Assembly: GCF_900114605.1 (NCBI RefSeq) | Contig: NZ_FOTP01000001.1 | Span: 1,178,001 to 1,242,000 of the forward strand | From: Bradyrhizobium sp. NFR13 | GTDB lineage: Bacteria > Pseudomonadota > Alphaproteobacteria > Rhizobiales > Xanthobacteraceae | Length of the DNA: 64,000 nucleotides | Direction: 5' to 3' | Shown here: positions 26,942 to 36,386 of the stretch, one piece after another | How the letters are laid out: every line of letters starts with the position of its first letter | Numbering within the stretch: the stretch's first letter is position 1 | Notes under the pieces: generated by a model | Database searches by the model: none | Told to the model about the DNA's origin: nothing | Seen by the model: only the letters and a program-made list of their open reading frames with translations | Made by a program: the position numbers and the translations under genes

Positions 26942-27640
26942 ATGAGACATGTTCAAGATCGACAATCTGTCCCGAATGCCGAACGAGGTTTTGCGATCAG
27001 ACCATTCATGACGCGCTCGCTCGGCGTGGCTGCCGCCGCAGCGATGATGATGTCGCTGACGCCACCGGCACGGGCCGTCTCGCTGATCAATCCCGGCGCG
27101 GCACCCGCGGCAAAGCAGGCTCATAACGCTTTGTTCACGCAGGTCCAGCATCGCGGTGGACGCGGCGGTGGTGGCGGAGGAGGTTTCCGCGGCGGTGGCG
27201 GAGGCGGCGGTCACGCCTTTCATGGCGGAGGCGGCGGCGGATTTCGCGGCGGCGGCATGCCGGCATTTCGGGGTGGCGGTGGAGGCGGAGGCTTCCGTGC
27301 CGTAGCGCCTGCGTTCCGCGGCGGTGGCGGTTTCCGCCCGGGCCCGGCCTTTGTCGGCGGCGGCTTTCGGCGTGGACCCGTATTCCATGGTGGCTATCGT
27401 GGCGGCTACCGTCACTTCGCGCCAGTGCGCTATTACGGTCATCGCCATCACTTCTTCCGACCGCGCTATTACGGGTATTACGGACCGAGCTACTATTACG
27501 GCCCGCGCTACTATCAGCCGCGGCGCTTCTGCCGGATCGTCTGGACCTATTACGGCCCACGCAAGATCTGCCGCTATCGCCCCTGGCATCACCGCCACTG
27601 GCACTACCGGCGGCATTACCGGTTCCATGCTTACTGGTGA
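26942..27640 (+). CDS. Gly-rich exported protein with Tyr/His/Arg C-terminus
   Basis: 232 aa if started at 26942, where GGAGG lies nine bases upstream; an ATG at 27008 would give a shorter signal peptide but has no ribosome site. After a hydrophobic segment ending SLTPPARA, the protein has runs of glycine with the unit GGGGFRGGG, then an aromatic/basic tail (YYGPRYYQPRRF) and two cysteines near the end (FCRIVW, ICRYRP). No enzymatic domain is seen. It is the third low-complexity exported protein of this group, possibly structural or adhesive. Confidence 0.72.
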   Translation: MRHVQDRQSVPNAERGFAIRPFMTRSLGVAAAAAMMMSLTPPARAVSLINPGAAPAAKQAHNALFTQVQHRGGRGGGGGGGFRGGGGGGGHAFHGGGGGGFRGGGMPAFRGGGGGGGFRAVAPAFRGGGGFRPGPAFVGGGFRRGPVFHGGYRGGYRHFAPVRYYGHRHHFFRPRYYGYYGPSYYYGPRYYQPRRFCRIVWTYYGPRKICRYRPWHHRHWHYRRHYRFHAYW

Positions 27641-27656
27641 GTTGTAATTCACACGC

Positions 27657-27687
27657 CGTCATGGCCGGGCTTGTCCCGGCCATGACG
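27657..27687. repeat. REP-like palindrome CGTCATGGCCGGG...CCCGGCCATGACG
   Basis: A perfect 13-bp inverted repeat with a CTTGT loop lies between convergent genes. It shares 17 bases with the start of the repeat at 22003 and with a segment inside the RhiA-like gene at 40396-40412. It may also act as a terminator. Confidence 0.78.
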
Positions 27688-27713
27688 ACTAAGTGTAGCT
27701 GTAGCTACTACAC

Positions 27714-28883
27714 TCACTCTCCCAGCTGAAACGCCTCGAACCGCGCGAGCTCTTCCTCGATGCGCCGCTTCCATTCCTTGCGCGGCGTCTTCGGCTTCGT
27801 GCCCTCACCGACCCAGCTCCATTGCTGCATCAGCAATTTGCGCTTCTGCCGATCGGTCTTGAGATCGACGGCCGCCACGATCTTGTCGTCCACCAGCACC
27901 GGCAATGCGAAATAGCCGAGTTGGCGTTTTTCCTTCGGCACATAAGCCTCGAAGCGGTGGTCGTGGCCGAAGAACAGATTCGTGCGCTTACGTTGGATCA
28001 CCAGGGGATCGAACGGCGACAGCACATGCACCAGCCCCGCCTCGCCTTCGCTGGTGTCTTCGAGCGCGGCAGGTGTCGTCCAATGCTCCTGCTTGCCGGC
28101 GCCGTCGAGCGCGACGGCCACCAGCTCACCCTTGCGCAACCGCGCCTCGATCAGCTTGCGAATGCCGGCCTTGGAGGGCGCATCGAGATGGCAGATCGAA
28201 TCGAGACTGACGATGCCCTGCGAGCGCAGCGCGCGATCGAGCAGATAGGCGAATTTCTCGTTCGCCGACGCTGCCTTCGGCAGTTTCTCCCAGCCGAAAT
28301 GGCGCAACAGAAGATCATAGGTCTTCAGCATGCCCGTGCGTTCGGAAATCGTGAGGTGGCCTTCATAGAACGCCAGTTGCAGCGCCCGCTTCGACGGCTT
28401 GCGGCTGGCCCATTCGTGGTCCTTCTCGCGCAGCACATCGTCATCGATATCGCGAATCGACAGCGGACCAGCCTTGGCCAGCCGCATCACCTTGCGCTTG
28501 TCCGCCGGCGTCACCGTGACAAACCAGCCATGACCCTCACGGCGATAATATTTCATGTCCGGCACGAAGAAGCCGATATCGTCAGTCGGCACATAAGCGA
28601 GCGCATGGGTCCAGTATTCGAACACACTCTTGTCGTGCGTCTGCGCCTGTTTGAGATCGGCGCGCCTGTAATCGGGAATACGCGAGAACAGGATGTGATG
28701 ATGGCTGCGCTCGATCACATTGATCGTATCGATCTGCACATAGCCGAGATGCTGCACGGCAGCCTTCACCGCCGCGGCGCCATCGCCAAACGGCGCACGC
28801 GCATCGAGCCGTTGCGCACGCAGCCAGATGCGGCGGGCGGCGGAGGTGGTGAGTTGGACGGGCTTAGCGGCGAGGCGAGGCAT
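27714..28883 (-). CDS. winged-helix protein of the YcaQ family
   Basis: 389 aa protein of the HTH_42/YcaQ family, whose Escherichia coli member is a DNA glycosylase acting on interstrand crosslinks. Family-like landmarks are GYVQIDTINVIERSHHHILFSRIP, EYWTHALAYVP and a C-terminal FDPLVIQRKRTNLFF segment. The start at 28883 is chosen because the frame upstream runs into a repeat element. It is probably a DNA-repair glycosylase by homology. It stands alone. Confidence 0.82.
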   Translation of the reverse strand: MPRLAAKPVQLTTSAARRIWLRAQRLDARAPFGDGAAAVKAAVQHLGYVQIDTINVIERSHHHILFSRIPDYRRADLKQAQTHDKSVFEYWTHALAYVPTDDIGFFVPDMKYYRREGHGWFVTVTPADKRKVMRLAKAGPLSIRDIDDDVLREKDHEWASRKPSKRALQLAFYEGHLTISERTGMLKTYDLLLRHFGWEKLPKAASANEKFAYLLDRALRSQGIVSLDSICHLDAPSKAGIRKLIEARLRKGELVAVALDGAGKQEHWTTPAALEDTSEGEAGLVHVLSPFDPLVIQRKRTNLFFGHDHRFEAYVPKEKRQLGYFALPVLVDDKIVAAVDLKTDRQKRKLLMQQWSWVGEGTKPKTPRKEWKRRIEEELARFEAFQLGE

Positions 28884-28913
28884 GCAGCAAACGTAACCCG
28901 GATGGATTCGACT

Positions 28914-29067
28914 GTCATTCCGGGGCGCGAGCGCCTTCAGGCGATCGCGAACCCGGAATCCCGGCGTGTTCATCACCTGCCAATACCGGGCGGCGGAGAA
29001 GTAGACTCACTTCGGGATTCCGGGTTCACGCCGGCCCGCTACGCGACCCGGCCTGCCCCGGAATGAC
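28914..29067. repeat. 154-bp element with inverted ends, copy 2
   Basis: It begins GTCATTCCGGGGC and ends GCCCCGGAATGAC, the same 13-bp ends as copy 1. The internal GAACCCGGAATCCCG and GGGATTCCGGGTTCAC pair with each other. It lies between leuC and the YcaQ-like gene, which are transcribed in the same direction. Confidence 0.88.
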
Positions 29068-29078
29068 GAGCGAGTGAC

Positions 29079-30491
29079 TCAGTGCCACTCCCTGATATCG
29101 ACGAAGTGCCCGGCGATCGCAGCCGCAGCGGCCATTGCCGGCGACACCAGATGGGTGCGGCCCTTGTGGCCCTGGCGGCCCTCGAAGTTGCGGTTCGAGG
29201 TGGCGGCGCAGCGCTCTTCCGGACGCAGCTTGTCCGGATTCATCGCCAGGCACATGGAGCAGCCCGGCTCGCGCCATTCGAAGCCGGCCTTCAGGAAGAT
29301 TTTGTCGAGGCCTTCGGCCTCCGCCTGCTCCTTTACCAGACCCGAACCCGGCACGATCATGCCCGACACATTGCCGTTGATGGTCTTGCCCTCGACCATC
29401 TTCGCTGCGGCGCGCATGTCCTCGATGCGGCCATTGGTGCAGGAACCGATGAAGACGCGGTCGATCTTGATGTCCGTGATCTTCGTACCCGCGGTCAGGC
29501 CCATATAGGCCAGCGCGCGCTCCTTGGAGAGACGCTTTGCTTCATCCGCGATGTCAGCCGGGTTCGGCACCTTGCCGGTGATCGAGATGACGTCCTCGGG
29601 CGAGGTGCCCCAGGTAACGATGGGCGGCAGCTTCGCGGCATCGAGACGAATCTCGTGATCGAAATGCGCGCCTTCGTCGGAGCGCAGCGTGTCCCAGTAG
29701 CGGACGGCAGCGTCCCACATCTCGCCCTTGGGCGACATCGGGCGACCCTTGAGGAATTCGTAGGCCTTCTCGTCGGGCGCGATCAGGCCGGCGCGGGCAC
29801 CGCCTTCGATGGACATGTTGCAGACCGTCATGCGGCCTTCCATCGACAGCGAACGGATCGCCTCGCCGGCATATTCCAGCACATAGCCGGTGCCGCCGGC
29901 GGTGCCGATCTCGCCGATGATGGCCAGGATGATGTCCTTGCCGGTGACGCCGTCGGGCAACTTGCCATCGACGGTGGCGCGCATGTTCTTCGCCTTCTTC
30001 TGGATCAGCGTCTGTGTCGCCAGCACGTGCTCGACTTCCGACGTGCCGATGCCATGCGCCAGCGCACCGAACGCGCCATGCGTCGAGGTGTGGCTATCGC
30101 CGCAAACGATCGTCGTTCCCGGCAGCGTGAAGCCCTGCTCGGGGCCGATGACGTGGACGATGCCCTGACGCTTGTCGAACTCGTTGTAATATTCGATGCC
30201 GAATTCGCGCACGTTCTCGGCCAAAGTCGCGATCTGCTCGGTCGATTCCGGATCGGGATTGGGCTTGGTGCGATCGGTGGTCGGCACGTTGTGATCGACG
30301 ACAGCGAGCGTCTTCTCCGGCGCATGCACACGGCGACCGGCGGCGCGCAGACCCTCGAAGGCCTGCGGGCTCGTTACTTCGTGCACCAGATGGCGATCGA
30401 TATAGAGCAGGCAGGTGCCGTCGGCGGCTTCCTCGACCAGATGGTCGTTCCAGATCTTGTCGTACAGGGTGGTCGGCTTGGATGTTGTCAT
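29079..30491 (-). CDS. leuC: 3-isopropylmalate dehydratase large subunit
   Basis: 470 aa aconitase-family enzyme that binds a [4Fe-4S] cluster and, with LeuD, isomerises isopropylmalate. Cluster cysteines are in IGSCTNGR and GCSMCLAMN; the active-site region [20 protein letters not shown] is at the N-terminus and DHNVPT at about 66. [16 protein letters not shown] is typical. It ends only 11 bases from a 154-bp repeat element. There is no leuD next to it. Confidence 0.97.
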   Translation of the reverse strand: MTTSKPTTLYDKIWNDHLVEEAADGTCLLYIDRHLVHEVTSPQAFEGLRAAGRRVHAPEKTLAVVDHNVPTTDRTKPNPDPESTEQIATLAENVREFGIEYYNEFDKRQGIVHVIGPEQGFTLPGTTIVCGDSHTSTHGAFGALAHGIGTSEVEHVLATQTLIQKKAKNMRATVDGKLPDGVTGKDIILAIIGEIGTAGGTGYVLEYAGEAIRSLSMEGRMTVCNMSIEGGARAGLIAPDEKAYEFLKGRPMSPKGEMWDAAVRYWDTLRSDEGAHFDHEIRLDAAKLPPIVTWGTSPEDVISITGKVPNPADIADEAKRLSKERALAYMGLTAGTKITDIKIDRVFIGSCTNGRIEDMRAAAKMVEGKTINGNVSGMIVPGSGLVKEQAEAEGLDKIFLKAGFEWREPGCSMCLAMNPDKLRPEERCAATSNRNFEGRQGHKGRTHLVSPAMAAAAAIAGHFVDIREWH

Positions 30492-30857
30492 TTTGCTTGG
30501 GCCTGACTTGGAAATTTCCTGGAAATTTCGAACCTGTTGCGGCTGCCGAGAGATTTGCCGCGCTGGCGGCGCAGGGCACGCAACTGAAGAACGGAAGGCT
30601 TAACGCGTGAGATTGCTCACGCGCTTCTAAGCGTGCCCACGATGGAGGTCGTGAAGCGACCGAAGAAGCGACCGGGCAGCCGGCTGTGATCGTCGATGAC
30701 GATGCGCAAAGCGTGCTGGTGCAGGTCTAGAAACATTCCAGTCATATAGCATTCGGGGAACGCAACGCCAATGCGACAGAGGCATGCGGCATCCGCCCAA
30801 CAAAAAAGCGCGGCTTGCGCCGCGCTTTTCGTCTCGCACAATTCGATGGTGCGGAAA
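30492..30857. other. leader region between rplS and leuC
   Basis: The 366-base gap contains the rplS terminator at 30802-30829 and a strong hairpin with arms CGCGTGAG (30604-30611) and CTCACGCG (30616-30623), about 115 bases ahead of leuC. The hairpin could be a leader structure or operator for leuC. A 39-codon frame at 30617-30736 on the minus strand lacks a clear ribosome site and is not annotated. Confidence 0.4.
30802..30829 (-). terminator. intrinsic terminator of the trmD-rplS transcript
   Basis: On the minus strand AAAAGCGCGG and CCGCGCTTTT form a 10-bp stem with a 6-base loop, followed by further T residues, just after rplS. Confidence 0.88.
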
Positions 30858-31256
30858 TTACTTGGCAGCGGCCGCAGCTGCGACCTTCGCCGGGCGATCG
30901 GTCTTCTTCTCGACGATACGGGCCGACTTGCCGCGCAGATCGCGCAGGTAATACAGCTTGGCGCGACGCACCTTGCCGCGACGCACGACCTTGATCGAGT
31001 CGATCATCGGGGAGAGCAGCGGGAACACGCGCTCGACACCCTCGCCGTAGGAGATCTTGCGAACGGTGAAGCTCTCGTTGATACCACCGCCGTTGCGGCC
31101 GATGCACACGCCTTCATAGGCCTGCACGCGGGAGCGCTCGCCTTCGACAACCTTCACGTTGACGATGAGGGTGTCGCCGGGACCGAATTCCGGGATCGAC
31201 TTGGTGGCGGAAAGGCGGTCGAACTGCTCTTTTTCAAGCGTCTGAATCAGGTTCAT
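30858..31256 (-). CDS. rplS: 50S ribosomal protein L19
   Basis: 132 aa ribosomal protein at the 30S-50S interface. It starts [11 protein letters not shown] and contains [20 protein letters not shown] and [20 protein letters not shown], diagnostic for L19. The Ala/Lys-rich tail after residue 115 is common in alphaproteobacteria. The ATG at 31256 is chosen by homology; the upstream open frame is non-coding. It is the last gene of the interrupted ribosome/SRP operon, 122 bases after trmD. Confidence 0.96.
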   Translation of the reverse strand: MNLIQTLEKEQFDRLSATKSIPEFGPGDTLIVNVKVVEGERSRVQAYEGVCIGRNGGGINESFTVRKISYGEGVERVFPLLSPMIDSIKVVRRGKVRRAKLYYLRDLRGKSARIVEKKTDRPAKVAAAAAAK

Positions 31257-31378
31257 CGAAAATCTCCATCGGCGGCGCGCCCAGACATTGCGCGGGCTGC
31301 GCTCGAAACTCTTACCCTGCCATTGCACGGATTTGGCGCTGCTATACGGGAAAGCGAAGCCGTTGTCACCCGTCTGTG

Positions 31379-32137
31379 TCACTCACCCGTCGTGATTTTT
31401 GGCGGTTTTCGCTTTTTGCCCGATTCCGGCGCTTTCGGACGGCCCGCCCATAAATCGGGCCGCCGCGCCGCGGTCAGCGCTTCCGCTTCGGTCAGTCGCC
31501 ATTTGGCAACCCTGGCGTGGTCGCCCGAAATCAACACATCAGGGATTTCGCGCCCCTCGAAGACCTGCGGGCGGGTATATTGCGGGTATTCCAGTAGTCC
31601 GTCGGAAAAACTCTCGTCGGTTCCAGACGCCAGCTTGCCCATAACCCCCGGCAGAAGCCGCACACAGGCGTCAATCAGCGTCATGGCGGCGATTTCGCCG
31701 CCGGACAGCACGTAGTCCCCGATCGAGACTTCCTCGAGCCCGCGGGCGTCGATGACCCGCTGGTCGATCCCCTCGAAGCGGCCGCAGACGATCAGGGGGC
31801 CCGGTCCTGCGGCGAGTTCCGCCACCCGGGCCTGGGTCAATGGCCGACCACGCGGGCTCATGACCAATCGCGGGCGGTCCCCGGCATCCACCGCATCGAT
31901 CGCCGCCGCCAGCACGTCCGCCCGCAGCACCATGCCCGGCCCGCCGCCGGCCGGCGTGTCGTCGACGCTGCGATGCTTGTCGGTGGCCGAGGCGCGGATA
32001 TCGCGCGCCTCCAGCGCCCACAGGCCGGACGCCAAAGCCTTGCCTGCGAGGCTGATGCCGAGCGGCCCCGGAAACATCTCGGGGAATAGCGTCAGAACGG
32101 TCGCGCGCCATGGGGCGGATGAAAGATCGGAAGTCAT
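31379..32137 (-). CDS. trmD: tRNA (guanine-37-N1) methyltransferase
   Basis: 252 aa SPOUT-class enzyme that methylates G37 next to the anticodon and prevents frameshifting. It contains [13 protein letters not shown] at the N-terminus, the knot motifs [20 protein letters not shown] and LPGVMG, and a C-terminal domain with [17 protein letters not shown]. The length is normal. Normally it follows rimM directly; here an hxlR-qorB pair separates them, so trmD must depend on read-through from hxlR or on its own promoter. Confidence 0.96.
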   Translation of the reverse strand: MTSDLSSAPWRATVLTLFPEMFPGPLGISLAGKALASGLWALEARDIRASATDKHRSVDDTPAGGGPGMVLRADVLAAAIDAVDAGDRPRLVMSPRGRPLTQARVAELAAGPGPLIVCGRFEGIDQRVIDARGLEEVSIGDYVLSGGEIAAMTLIDACVRLLPGVMGKLASGTDESFSDGLLEYPQYTRPQVFEGREIPDVLISGDHARVAKWRLTEAEALTAARRPDLWAGRPKAPESGKKRKPPKITTGE

Positions 32138-32188
32138 GTCACTCCATCGCGCGTCCGGTGCGAGGCGTCAAACCCCGGCGATATCGGC

Positions 32189-32611
32189 TCAGGCTGCCGA
32201 CATCTGCTCACTGGTATCGCCGGCATCGAAAGCAGCGCGCGACGCCTTGATCTCCGCAAAGCTCCGTTCGGCCCAGTCGATCAAGCTCGCCAGCGGGGCC
32301 ATCGCCGACTGGCCTAGCGGCGAGAGGCGATATTCGACTGAGGGCGGCTTGGTCGGAAACACATGACGGGTGATCAGCCCGTCGCGCTGCAGATCGCGCA
32401 GGGACTGGGTGAGCATCCGCTTGGAAATATCCGGCACGGCGCGGTGCAGCTCGCTGAAACGGCGCGGCTTCGCTGCGAGAGCGACCAGCAGCAGCGACGT
32501 CCATTTGTCGCCGATACGATCCAGCACATTGCGCACCGGGCAGGCTTCGGCGTCGAAGCCTTGTGCCTGCCATTCGTCGAAGCGGGTGGCCAAAGACGCA
32601 TCATTTGGCAT
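32189..32611 (-). CDS. HxlR-family transcriptional regulator
   Basis: 140 aa winged-helix protein of the HxlR/YtfH type. The conserved Cys24 in [14 protein letters not shown] is the residue used by redox-sensing members such as HypR and QorR. The recognition region is [33 protein letters not shown] lies seven bases before the ATG. It is divergent from the qorB-like gene, the same arrangement as ytfH-ytfG in Escherichia coli, and probably controls that gene and itself. It lies 51 bases upstream of trmD on the same strand. Confidence 0.92.
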   Translation of the reverse strand: MPNDASLATRFDEWQAQGFDAEACPVRNVLDRIGDKWTSLLLVALAAKPRRFSELHRAVPDISKRMLTQSLRDLQRDGLITRHVFPTKPPSVEYRLSPLGQSAMAPLASLIDWAERSFAEIKASRAAFDAGDTSEQMSAA

Positions 32612-32645
32612 CGGGAAGCTCCTTCAGATCGGGAGCAGGTCACTT

Positions 32646-32669
32646 CCAGGTAACTCCGAAGTAACCTGG
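32646..32669. promoter_or_regulatory. inverted repeat near hxlR, candidate operator
   Basis: CCAGGTAACT and AGTAACCTGG face each other across CCGA with one mismatch. The dyad lies 35 bases upstream of the hxlR start in the shared divergent promoter region. Confidence 0.5.
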
Positions 32670-32704
32670 CGAGAAAAACCTGCCTCCTTACGGAAATGGT
32701 CTTC

Positions 32705-32739
32705 GGTCTCTATTCAAGACCTACTGTCAATTAGAGACC
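32705..32739. promoter_or_regulatory. inverted repeat near qorB, candidate operator
   Basis: A perfect 8-bp pair GGTCTCTA (32705-32712) and TAGAGACC (32732-32739) lies 15 bases before the qorB start. The spacing of the arms suits a dimeric winged-helix repressor. Confidence 0.45.
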
Positions 32740-32754
32740 ATATAGGATCCCACC

Positions 32755-33624
<870 letters not shown>

Positions 33625-33627
33625 GCC

Positions 33628-34152
33628 TTATGCCGCGGTGGGATCATCGCCGATGATCTCACCCGGCAATTCGATCACGACACGGCCGGCCGCGAGATCG
33701 ACGGTCGGCACCACCGCATTGGTGAAGGGCAACAACAGGGTCGCGCCTTCTTGTGGCGCGATCTCGATGATGTCGCCGGCACCGAAATTATGGATGCCGA
33801 CGACACGGCCAATCGCATCGCCCGCGGCATTGACCGCAGCGAGGCCGATCAGATCGGCGTGGTAATATTCATCATCTTCGGTATCGGGCAGCGCATCGCG
33901 CGCCACATAGAGCTCGACGCCATTGAGGCGTTCGGCGTCTTCGCGGGTGGCGACGCCCTTCAGCGTCGCGACGAGATGGCCCTTGGCCTCACGCACATCA
34001 TCGACTTCGAAACTCCGCTTGCCGTCCTTGGTGGCAAGCGGACCGTAGTCGAGCACGGCGAATGGATCTTCGGTGAAGGTCCACAGCCGCACCTGACCGC
34101 GCACACCATGCGGCGCGCCGATGCGCGCGACGCAGATTTGCGCGGTGGTCAT
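33628..34152 (-). CDS. rimM: ribosome maturation factor RimM
   Basis: 174 aa protein that binds S19 and helps the head of the 30S subunit mature. It has the N-terminal RimM domain ([21 protein letters not shown]) and a C-terminal PRC-barrel part with YYHADLIGL and [15 protein letters not shown]. It lies seven bases after rpsP. Its downstream neighbour is the convergent qorB gene instead of trmD. Confidence 0.95.
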   Translation of the reverse strand: MTTAQICVARIGAPHGVRGQVRLWTFTEDPFAVLDYGPLATKDGKRSFEVDDVREAKGHLVATLKGVATREDAERLNGVELYVARDALPDTEDDEYYHADLIGLAAVNAAGDAIGRVVGIHNFGAGDIIEIAPQEGATLLLPFTNAVVPTVDLAAGRVVIELPGEIIGDDPTAA

Positions 34153-34158
34153 GCGCTC

Positions 34159-34479
34159 TTACTTGGCTTCTGCAGCCTTGCGCTCCTTGCGCGGCACGGC
34201 CTTCTCGGGGTTGTTGCGGGCTTCGCGCTTCTTGACGCCAGCGGCATCGAGGAAACGAGCCACGCGGTCCGACGGCTGCGCGCCCTTGGCGATCCAGGCC
34301 TTGGTCTTTTCGAGGTCGAGCTTCAGGCGCAGCTCGTTATCCTTGGCGAGCAGCGGATTGAAGTAGCCGAGACGCTCGATGAAGCGACCATCGCGGGGAA
34401 AACGCGAGTCGGCGACGACGACGTGATAGACGGGGCGCTTCTTGGTGCCTGCGCGAGCGAGGCGGATAACGACGGACAT
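34159..34479 (-). CDS. rpsP: 30S ribosomal protein S16
   Basis: 106 aa. [19 protein letters not shown] and [21 protein letters not shown] are the S16 hallmarks; the Lys/Ala/Glu-rich tail is common in alphaproteobacteria. AGGAGAACACC gives a strong ribosome site. It lies between ffh and rimM. Confidence 0.96.
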   Translation of the reverse strand: MSVVIRLARAGTKKRPVYHVVVADSRFPRDGRFIERLGYFNPLLAKDNELRLKLDLEKTKAWIAKGAQPSDRVARFLDAAGVKKREARNNPEKAVPRKERKAAEAK

Positions 34480-34526
34480 GGTGTTCTCCTAAGTGTGTTC
34501 GTTCGAATGTGAGTGAGTTGATCGGG

Positions 34527-36041
34527 TTATTTCTTTTTCCCGAGACCGGGAAAGCCGCCGAGTCCCGGCAGCGTCGGTTTGCCCAGGCCCGACAGGCCCG
34601 GGAAATCTTTCGGCAATGACGGCATGCCCTGCGGCAGTCCGCCCGGCATCTTCTCGGCCATCGCCTTCATCTGTTCGGGCGACGGCATGCCGCCACCGAA
34701 GCCCATGGCCTGCGCGATACCGGCCATCGGGCCGCGCTTGCCGGAGCCCATGGCCTTCATCATGTCGGCCATGTTCCGGTGCATCTTCAGCACCTTGTTG
34801 ACTTCCTCGACCTTGAGGCCGGCGCCGGCAGCGATACGCTTCTTGCGGCTGGCCTTGAGGATGTCGGGATTCTTGCGCTCCTGACGGGTCATGGAGTCAA
34901 TGACCGCGATCTGGCGCTTCACCACGCGGTCATCGAGACCGGCGGAGGCAATCTGGTTCTTCATCTTGGCGATGCCGGGCATCATGCCCATCAAGCCCGA
35001 GAGACCGCCCATATTCGTCATCTGGATCAACTGCTCACGCATGTCGGTGAGGTCGAACTGGCCCTTGCGCATGCGCTCGGCAGTGCGCGCGGCTTTTTCG
35101 GCATCGATATTCGCAGCGGCGCGCTCGACCAGCGAGACCACGTCGCCCATGCCGAGAATGCGGCCGGCGATACGGCTCGGATGGAAGTCTTCCAGCGCAT
35201 CGGTCTTTTCACCGGTACCGATCAGCTTGATCGGCTTGCCGGTGACGGCGCGCATCGACAATGCAGCACCACCGCGGCCATCGCCGTCCACGCGCGTCAG
35301 CGCGATGCCGGTGAGACCGACGCGTTCGTTGAAGGAACGTGCAAGATTGACGGCGTCCTGACCGGTCAGCGAGTCAGCGACCAGCAGCACTTCATGCGGA
35401 TTGGCGACGGCTTTGATCTCGATCGCTTCCGACATCATCTCTTCGTCGAGCGTCGTGCGGCCGGCGGTATCGAGCAGTACCACGTCGTAGCCGCCGAGCT
35501 TCGCAGCAGACAGCGCGCGCTTGGCGATCTCGGCCGGCTTCTGGCCTTCGACGATCGGCAGTGTCTGAATATCGAGATCGCGGCCGAGCACCGCGAGCTG
35601 CTCCATAGCAGCCGGACGATAGACGTCGAGCGAAGCCATCAGCACCTTGCGCTTGTCGCGTTGGGTGAGACGGCGTGCTAGTTTTGCAGTGGTGGTGGTC
35701 TTACCCGAGCCCTGCAGACCGACCATCATGATGGCGACGGGCGGCACGGCCTGAAGATCGATACCGCCTTCACCGTCGGCGCCGAGGGTGGCGACCAGCT
35801 CGTCATGGACGATCTTGACGACCATCTGGCCGGGCGTGACCGACTTGACGACGGTGGCGCCGATCGCCTGTTCGCGCACACGATCGGTGAAGGAGCGAAC
35901 GACATCGAGCGAGACGTCGGCCTCGAGCAGCGCGCGGCGTACTTCGCGCATCGCGGCATCGACGTCAGCCTCCGACAGCGCGCCGCGCCCGGTGAGCCGG
36001 TCGAGAATTCCGCCAAGTCGTTCCGACAGATTGTCGAACAT
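34527..36041 (-). CDS. ffh: signal recognition particle protein Ffh
   Basis: 504 aa SRP GTPase that binds 4.5S RNA and signal peptides. An N-domain is followed by the P-loop GLQGSGKTTTT at 108-118, DTAGR, TRVDGDGRGG and a Met-rich M-domain. The C-terminus is a Gly/Pro/Leu-rich tail ending LPGLGGFPGLGKKK. The start at 36041 (MFDNLSERLGG) matches the family; the upstream extension does not. Its receptor ftsY is also in this window. It is the first gene of the ffh-rpsP-rimM block. Confidence 0.97.
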   Translation of the reverse strand: MFDNLSERLGGILDRLTGRGALSEADVDAAMREVRRALLEADVSLDVVRSFTDRVREQAIGATVVKSVTPGQMVVKIVHDELVATLGADGEGGIDLQAVPPVAIMMVGLQGSGKTTTTAKLARRLTQRDKRKVLMASLDVYRPAAMEQLAVLGRDLDIQTLPIVEGQKPAEIAKRALSAAKLGGYDVVLLDTAGRTTLDEEMMSEAIEIKAVANPHEVLLVADSLTGQDAVNLARSFNERVGLTGIALTRVDGDGRGGAALSMRAVTGKPIKLIGTGEKTDALEDFHPSRIAGRILGMGDVVSLVERAAANIDAEKAARTAERMRKGQFDLTDMREQLIQMTNMGGLSGLMGMMPGIAKMKNQIASAGLDDRVVKRQIAVIDSMTRQERKNPDILKASRKKRIAAGAGLKVEEVNKVLKMHRNMADMMKAMGSGKRGPMAGIAQAMGFGGGMPSPEQMKAMAEKMPGGLPQGMPSLPKDFPGLSGLGKPTLPGLGGFPGLGKKK

Positions 36042-36386
36042 CGCTGCTTCGCTTCCGAATGCCATCCCGAGGAGATGGCGATGAACCAAACACTTTTGCG
36101 CCCGAGGGCGCATCGCGCTGTCGGGCGTTGACCTCCAGTCTCAAGGACCGGTCGGCGGGTCGAAAAGAGGACTTTTCGAGAATTGGCGGGGATTTACAGC
36201 GCCAGAGCCCGGCGAGTCAAGGAAATACACCCGTGGCGTCACCATCCAAAACGGCAACTTGTTCAAGATAAAGGATATTTTCGGCCAAGGGCGATTAAAT
36301 TGATAATTGGCAATTGGATTTCCGCGTGAGCTGGCCTAGATGTGAGTGATCGCTCACCTAGGTTCCCCTTTTCGGCGCCTCACATC
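36042..36386. other. divergent promoter region between ffh and the MBL gene
   Basis: The 345-base gap is GC-rich near ffh and AT-rich from about 36230 to 36325 (GATAATTGGCAATTGGATTT). A palindrome at 36335-36362 is listed separately. No gene was found; 4.5S RNA is not obvious here. Confidence 0.45.
36335..36362. promoter_or_regulatory. palindromic operator candidate upstream of the MBL hydrolase
   Basis: CCTAG, GTGAG, then CTCAC, CTAGG: two nested inverted pairs around TGATCG, with two extra bases on the left side. It ends 24 bases before the ATG of the hydrolase gene, a position suited to repression. Confidence 0.55.

Noticed and set aside
26760-26945. Small plus-strand frame after the Tyr/Gly-rich gene
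   Set aside because: Its first codons form the arm of a palindrome, it has no ribosome site, and it runs through the leader of the Gly-rich gene.
30617-30736. Short minus-strand frame (39 codons) upstream of leuC
   Set aside because: It has no convincing ribosome site and no recognisable sequence, and it overlaps the leader hairpin. It might be a leader peptide but has no leucine run.
36342-36386. GTG start giving a longer MBL hydrolase
   Set aside because: It falls within the palindromic operator; the ATG at 36387 starts directly before the signal sequence.
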